Source: Coptis chinensis (Eukaryota > Streptophyta > Magnoliopsida > Ranunculales > Ranunculaceae). Taken from it: DNA of 64,000 nucleotides. A program made the translations under genes and the position numbers. The notes under the pieces are model-generated. The model had not been told where the DNA came from, made no database searches, and saw only the letters and a list, made by a program, of their open reading frames with translations. This document shows, one piece after another, positions 58,245-64,000 of the stretch. The stretch is from contig JADFTS010000058.1 in the NCBI GenBank assembly GCA_015680905.1, forward strand, positions 186,001-250,000. The letters are read 5' to 3'. How positions within the stretch are numbered: the stretch's first letter is position 1; each line of letters starts with the position of its first letter.

Positions 58245-59711
58245 ACATAAAATGATAGTTTACCTACGAAATGAACGATGAACTCAAAACGCAAGTAAAC
58301 TAAAACTATTTTACGTGTCTATATTTATCAAAGATTCTACTCTCAATTCTATCGGAATAAAGTGGAGTAACAACTTCGTTCCACTCCTAGTTCTCTAGCA
58401 TGGAATGTTTTATAGTCTAATTTGTCAGTCTTAAGTCTAATGAGAGATTTACGATGGGTGTTATACTACGATACAATATGAAATTGATTATGTTGAATTT
58501 AAACTACGAATGCTATGGAAATATGATTGTTTTTTAATCTAGATAAAGGATTATAGGGGAATTGAATCCACCTCGAATCCAACTTAATAACCTAGCATAG
58601 ATTCTTGTATCTCGATTCTTACGTTCTTACGGCAAGAATTTCGAGTTCTAATCCCTAGTGTTCATGGCATTTCTACCAAATACTAACTAGCATGTGAGAT
58701 CGTCCACCCATTCTCATGGCGAATCATGACCTTCTAGAGTGGAATAGATTCTACAATGTTTCTACACTATACCACTAAGTTTTCATCAAGGCTTCATCAA
58801 CCCCTCTAATGGAGGTTTTAGCCTTGAGTCATCAAACCATCATTTCCCATTGAATTATAACTACTCATCATATTAAAATTCTAACTTGACTAAATTAACT
58901 AACAATGTTTCAATCTACTTAAACTATGAAATGATAATAAAAAAGAATTAAAACTAGATCTATAAATTGAGATGACAAAAATCGAAATTAACAAAATAAC
59001 TATTTTATTTATCTAATCAATCAAGAACAATGATTCAAAGAATTAATCTAAAACAAGAATTGAAAATAGAACTAAAACTTAATTAATCTACTGAAAACTA
59101 AATCAAGAATTATCTATATGGTTTTAGGTCTAACTAGCTACCATTAACAAAGAGCTAAGCTTTTTTTTTTTATATCTCCAGATCTAAAAATCGTACATGG
59201 GCTTGGAGCCATGTTTGGGGCCAGAGAATCAGGCCCAAAACCCAATTCTTTCAGTCCAACAAGGCCTCCTCATCTGCAGTTGGCTTCAACAGACTTTTCG
59301 TCCACTTTTGCTCCTCTGATTGGATCAAGGCTTAGACCATTGGAAAGCTCTTTCCGAGCCGGTCGTTTTGACATAAGGTAGGCCCTATTCCAAGGTCTGA
59401 GTCCAAAGATATAGCCTTCAGAAGTTCTGCTGACTTGTGTGCTATTTCAGCCCGCGTCGACTTTTCAGCTTTTGACCGGGCTTTAGAAAGGTTTTGTCTT
59501 CTTGAATCTTGGCCTTTAATCACGGAACTCCTTAGTAACCGACCTTAGCTCCTTTATCTCGCTAAAGTGGCACATTTCTGCACATAATGGACTTTGAAAC
59601 CTGAAATGCATAGAAACACATAATTAGTGTTAACTCTTAATTATTACTCACATAATTGGTCTAAAAGTATGCCTGTTATAGGGTTAAAACTACAGTTTTG
59701 GGCTCTTATCA
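58245..59711 (-). repeat. 3' LTR of element III
   Basis: The minus strand begins TGATAAGAGCCCAAAACTG at 59711 and can be followed to the ttatgtt near 58245, after which it leaves the family consensus. The usual TTATCA end is not visible, so the last bases are lost or changed. Confidence 0.75.
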
Positions 59712-59750
59712 AACCACCCCCAAACAGCATTTTGCTTGTCCTCAAGCAAA
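59712..59750 (-). promoter_or_regulatory. AGGA-loop hairpin and polypurine tract, element III
   Basis: On the minus strand, tttgcttg-AGGA-caagcaaa (59731-59750) is identical in stem and loop to element I, followed by atgctgtttgggggtggtt next to the LTR. Confidence 0.65.
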
Positions 59751-61291
59751 GATGAGAAATTAGAATAAGTGACCAAAAATAGAGTTCTAACTACTCTCGT
59801 TTCGCTGAGTGCGATTGCATTTACCATATGCAACAAGGCCTTAAACCACTAGGAATTCCCTAGTGGACGAGTTATAGCCTCGTGAGAGTTTTCCAGTGAA
59901 GGTACTCACAAACTTCAACTATACTACAACGACTAAGAAATAAAACTATTGTTTCCTCATTTATGTCCCAACTATCTATATATCTCACTAGCAAATGAAT
60001 AAGAATAACCAAGTCAAAAACCTAAGCTAATGTATGCATAATAATCAATCATTTATGATACAAATATAAATACTATGAGTAATACTATGAAATGCCTAGC
60101 AGGTTCGTTTATGAAAACTCGGAATAGCGTCCTTAAGTAGGTCCTCACATAAATGTCAAGACGAAAACCACTCTGATTTTTCCGCTCAAGTTTCGCTACT
60201 CCAGTGTGCAGTGGGCACACTTTACCTTACAATCTCAATGACAACAAGGAAGCCGGAGTCGATCAAACACATCTGCCACTTACTATCACACTAACCTATT
60301 CCTAATTGAGCTAGAGGTCTTTATTAGGTGTTGCGGGGATTAGGAGATGGTTTAAGAAGGAAAGAAATGGATATTCAAAAGGACAAGTCTGACATAGTAG
60401 AGTCTTCATATTATGTAACTTAGAGAAAACCTTGTTATTTACTTTTGCTTCTACACTTTGTTTCCATCCTTAGCCATATTTTTTTTCTTTTTCTTTGGCT
60501 TTTAACTCCTTTTATTCTATTTTTTTGGAGTTTTTATTTTATTTCTATTTTTATTTTTCTTTTCTTTGGATGGAAACTTCTTTTCTTTATTTTCTGAAGC
60601 AATTAACTAACTTTTGTTTACACCTGTTTTTCTCTTCTTCTTTCTTCCTCATTCTATTCTCAGACTTATTCTAGATTGGGTAGGTTGATTTTATTTTTAT
60701 TTTTATTTTATTTTTATTTTGTTTTGTTTTTGTAACAGGGTAAAAGATTTGTGGGTTATGAAAGGCTAAAGAAAGGCTCAGAGGGGCGACTAGCGGAAAA
60801 TAATTCATAGGTTTGAATTTCTGGCTATATCGATCCAAAGAGGGCCTAAATTCTCGCTTAGGATATGGCATAGTGATCAAGCAAGTGGACGTGTGATTTC
60901 TCTATCCAGATTTTACTTCTCCCTTGTGTCATTTCTCAAATGTTTCGCTCATATAAGGCTTTAGGCTATATTCTCACAGGATTTGTAGAATAAGTACTCT
61001 AGCCTAGCTTTCAGAAACTTACTGCTAACAATCATAGATACTCATGTAATATATTTATAGATAGATGCAAAGATTATTACCTACATATTAACCTAAGTTT
61101 CTAACAATTATTCTGATGCAAAAGTTACGTGAGACTTCTAGATTATTAAGAGCATAGAGAAAGAGCACAATACCAATATTCCTAAGTGTATAGCATAAAC
61201 TTATTAATTTATGTTTTTGAAAATTTTTAACTTAAAAACAAATGCATATTATACATTTCTATATCCTAACAGATGCCTTAATTACACGTGT

Positions 61292-61333
61292 TTCTATGCC
61301 CCAAACAAGAAACATGCTTTACCCTCAAAGCAT
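61292..61333 (-). promoter_or_regulatory. Internal hairpin plus G tract, element III
   Basis: The minus strand reads atgcttt-gagggt-aaagcat, then tttcttgtttggggcat. It is the counterpart of 12132-12169 in element I; here the loop-closing G-C is lost but the 7-bp stem is kept. Confidence 0.5.
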
Positions 61334-61531
61334 TTAAATAAAGAGGGTAGAAAAATACCATGGAAACGCGTGAAATTCTGGGACATCTGCAAAATAAGGT
61401 TAGAACATACTAATATAGGAAATAAAAAACTGACACAACTCTATAAGAGTTCCACCCATTATGGGGTTAGCAATTAAATTTGCTTGGGACATAAGCGGCA
61501 CAATAACAAAACTAAAACTTACCTTATCTCC

Positions 61532-62830
61532 TTAAGCATCCTCCTCCTCCTTAAAGAGATGAGGTTCCTCAAGATCCTGCCGGTCCATTATAACTTGCCA
61601 AGCTTGCCACCATTTATCATCTACTAATGCTAACTTTGTTAAGGGTGTTATTATGTCCGATGGGATGTGCACGGGCGACCAAATGAGGCTGCACCTGCCA
61701 TCCCGCCAAGTCATTATTCATGAATGAGGCGAACCACCCAATTGGTGGGTCTCATGACTTCAACCCTTTTCCAATATGTGAATTTGAGAATCATGAGGTA
61801 AACAACAACGCGATGATACGGCTTACCAACACGGGCATAAGAAGATACTTACGCCTCATGGTTTGGGCTCTCTTAAGACTAGCGACTAAAACTTCGGGGA
61901 ATGTCATATCGGCGACGCCCCTCGCCTAAAGCGAGGAAAATGTCACCAGCGATTGTTTGCAGAAATGAGCGCCATTCCCCAAAATATTCATCGGGATGAA
62001 TAACATGGTGGTGCCTACGTTTAGGGAAAGGCTACCAAGGGCAATGCTATATAAGCCCCTGGTCCATTACTCGAAATACCCTCCCCATAATACTCATGGA
62101 AATATGTATAATCATAAAGATATGCATTATTGGTCATATATGCCCATGTGTGAGCAGGATCGGTATTGGTAATCCACGAAACTAAAGCGACCACATGTTT
62201 ATTGAATTTATGTGTCGTGTCATCGACTCACGACGGAGAATTCTTGTTCTCCATCGATTACAATAGAATTTAGCGTGGTCGTAGAAATAAGCGATAAGCT
62301 TTGGTGAATATGAATCGTCATCACTTACGGTAGATGGCGCCATCCTAATGCGGGATCACGTGGCCGGAACCAATGTCCATAGGTCTCGGTTCCCAATACG
62401 TCTTCGAAAAGACTGTTTAGGTATGACTATAGGAGATGTCATCTCAACGACTCCTTGAACAGTTCAAAAATCCTGGAAAGACCCACAAAAATTGGAACTT
62501 CCGTGTTTCACGGATGGCGGGAACGCAGATGCTTCGCTATATAAGCAGTCGCTTCGGGGGTTTTAAAATTACAGTGTTTGAAGCGAAGTCGCTCAAGGAG
62601 GAGAACGGGTCGCGCTTCGGAGTTTTAGAATTCAGAGTTTGCGCTGGTCGCTCAAGGGAGAGGCGTGGTCGCTCGACTAAAGTGAGTGAAATTGTACAAA
62701 GGCGCAGCGCTTCGTGCTTCACAAAAACGAGGAGTTTAGAGGAAAAAGAAGGAAAAGCTTGGAGTGAAAGGTGCGGGATGATGGTGGGGTGTAGTGTGGT
62801 TTTAGTGTAGAATGAAAGGAGTTTAAATAG
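61532..62830 (-). pseudogene. Internal small-ORF region of element III
   Basis: A 60-codon frame (61532-61714: MTWRDGRCSLIW...LFKEEEDA) and broken pieces at 62200-62440 resemble in place, and partly in sequence, the 11633-11881 ORF of element I (DGEQEFSV against DGEQVFSI). The 62440-62830 part is CG-richer and matches the leader-like patch at 11390-11560. I do not recognise a protein family. Confidence 0.35.
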
Positions 62831-63320
62831 GTTCGAGCTTCCAAAGCGAATCGGCAAGTTCCCAAATTGTTTTAAGGCAATTTCGAAAATAGAAAAATTC
62901 CAAACCGAAAACGGAAACAACCCATCTTCTTGATTTTCTAAAATCACGGTATCTTTTATCTTGGATTTAGAATAGTAACTTCTAAACTCTCCTAGATTTC
63001 ATGCTACCACCACACAAACCATAGATATGCCGATATCGGCCAAATTCTCAACCTTTCCTCCAAGACAACTTTACCGCAGATGATCATATAACGAATTATG
63101 CTCGGTATAAATATTACCACCCCCAAACAAGTCGGGAAGGTGGGATTAATGATAAAAACAAGCAGTACTCGAAATTAACCAATTTTATTAAAAATAAAAT
63201 TTAAATCCAAACAACATAAAACAAATACATTAATATTTAAATTTAACTACTTAATTAAAATCCAACTAATAAAACAATCAAAACCATGAAATAACAGCGA
63301 ACACAACTGATGGTGAACAC

Positions 63321-63846
63321 CTAGTTATGTGATGAAGATGGACCCTGAGATGGAGATTGGTCCTGGCATGGAGAATGGTTTGAACCATCTGTCCTTTGGC
63401 GACGACGCTCATGCCTGTCGGACTCGGCTGAAACAGAGTCCTCCACGGGTGGCATGCGTCGTCGTAGCATCTCTATTCGAACAAAGCGTGCTTCCATCTC
63501 GATCGATTCGCATCTTGGGCTTGTTGATCTTTGGTGGATAGTCTCCATGTTAGACAAGATATCGTCACGAACCCCTTCGAGCATTTCAAATCTCAAATCG
63601 AAGGTTCGTTTGCTTCTTCGAACTACAATCTGTCTATCTCGGATATCTTCACAAATACCATAAAAGCAACGCATAGCGGTTTGCAAACACTTGCATGAGT
63701 TCTAAATTAGAACTACATTTATCTAATGCATCGTCATCGAGACATGTCATATCCTCCCTTTCATCTTCCGACTCAACCATTTTTCTTCGGACAGCGGCCA
63801 AGTCTCTTGGATGCAATCCATTATAGATACTTGCATTAGAATGCAA
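63321..63846 (-). pseudogene. Accessory ORF of element III, 3' part
   Basis: Two overlapping minus-strand frames, 63649-63846 (MHSNASIYNGLHPRDLAAV) and 63321-63686 (from MQTAMRCFYGIC), look like one protein broken by a frameshift near 63680. The second part has charged, heptad-like stretches (FEMLEGVRDDILSNMETI; IEMEARFVRIEMLRRRM) that suggest a coiled coil, and ends in a Ser/Pro/Gln-rich tail. The position corresponds to 9664-10830 of element I. The family is unknown. Confidence 0.4.
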
Positions 63847-64000
63847 TTTGATCTTAATAGGAGCAGATTTTTTGCGACAGCTCTAAAGGAGAGCATGATC
63901 TTAGTGATCAATCGGGGGAAGAGGCGCCAAGCTCTTCCCCACTCCTCGAATCACATTAAACATTAAATCGAGGATGCAGAAATTATACTTATTTGTTTGC

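Larger units (their letters stand above)
58245..64000 (-). mobile_element. Element III: second copy of the element I family, cut by the window edge
   Basis: On the minus strand, the 3' LTR (59711 down to about 58245), a polypurine tract, one copy of the UTR block that element I carries twice (60100-61080), the small-ORF region (62200-62440) and the accessory ORF (63321-63846) follow the order of element I. The 5' half lies beyond the window. The two copies differ by large indels and many substitutions, so the family has been active over a long period. Confidence 0.8.

Overview
The window is nuclear DNA of a flowering plant, most likely a eudicot. The evidence is AT-rich intergenic DNA, GT-AG introns of plant size, Ty3-type LTR retrotransposons primed by tRNA-Asp, a plant L1-type LINE, tRNA-derived SINEs, and plant-restricted gene families (plant mobile domain PMD, plant Ulp1-like C48 genes, fasciclin-like protein). 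The species cannot be named from the sequence.

Layout. 1-3336: two pieces of Ulp1/C48 protease-like genes, one on each strand, in and around an 86-bp minisatellite. 3337-16215: a long non-autonomous Ty3-type element (element I) with decayed gag-protease and accessory ORFs but no visible RT or integrase. 16567-20494: on the minus strand, the N-terminal exons of a PMD/Ulp1-like gene; its C-terminal catalytic part may be the exons at 2054-2963, on the other side of element I. 21710-22996: a SINE split by a solo LTR of the element I family. 23066-24425: tandem repeats, mainly a 239-bp palindrome-containing unit. 24513-39575: a second non-autonomous Ty3-type element (element II), gag-protease only, carrying a nested LINE with 17-bp target duplications (31470-37462). 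39576-44900: a SINE-like remnant, a large AT cruciform, a degenerate tandem GRF zinc-finger gene and an unidentified exon-like ORF. 45141-45902: an intact single-exon fasciclin-like gene, the best candidate for a working host gene. 46241-49290: repeats and a CCHC-GRF-CCHC-GRF zinc-finger gene. 50980-55927: an RNase H remnant and a multi-exon PMD gene with several lesions. 57200-58119: an 18-residue coding-like repeat, a LINE scrap and a PMD scrap. 58245-64000: a second copy of the element I family, minus strand, running off the window.

Most coding capacity is mobile. The non-retroelement genes belong mostly to PMD, Ulp1-like and GRF/zinc-knuckle families, which are often amplified or captured by plant transposons, and nearly all carry stops or frameshifts. 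The strongest undescribed signal is in the LTR elements: a small hairpin whose stem sequence changes with base pairing preserved, mostly around an AGGA loop, sits before G-rich polypurine-like tracts, both at the 3' LTR and internally after ORFs. A second short motif, with a GTCT/AGAC or AGTC/GACT pair enclosing ATCTGACT, follows gag-protease in both LTR families.
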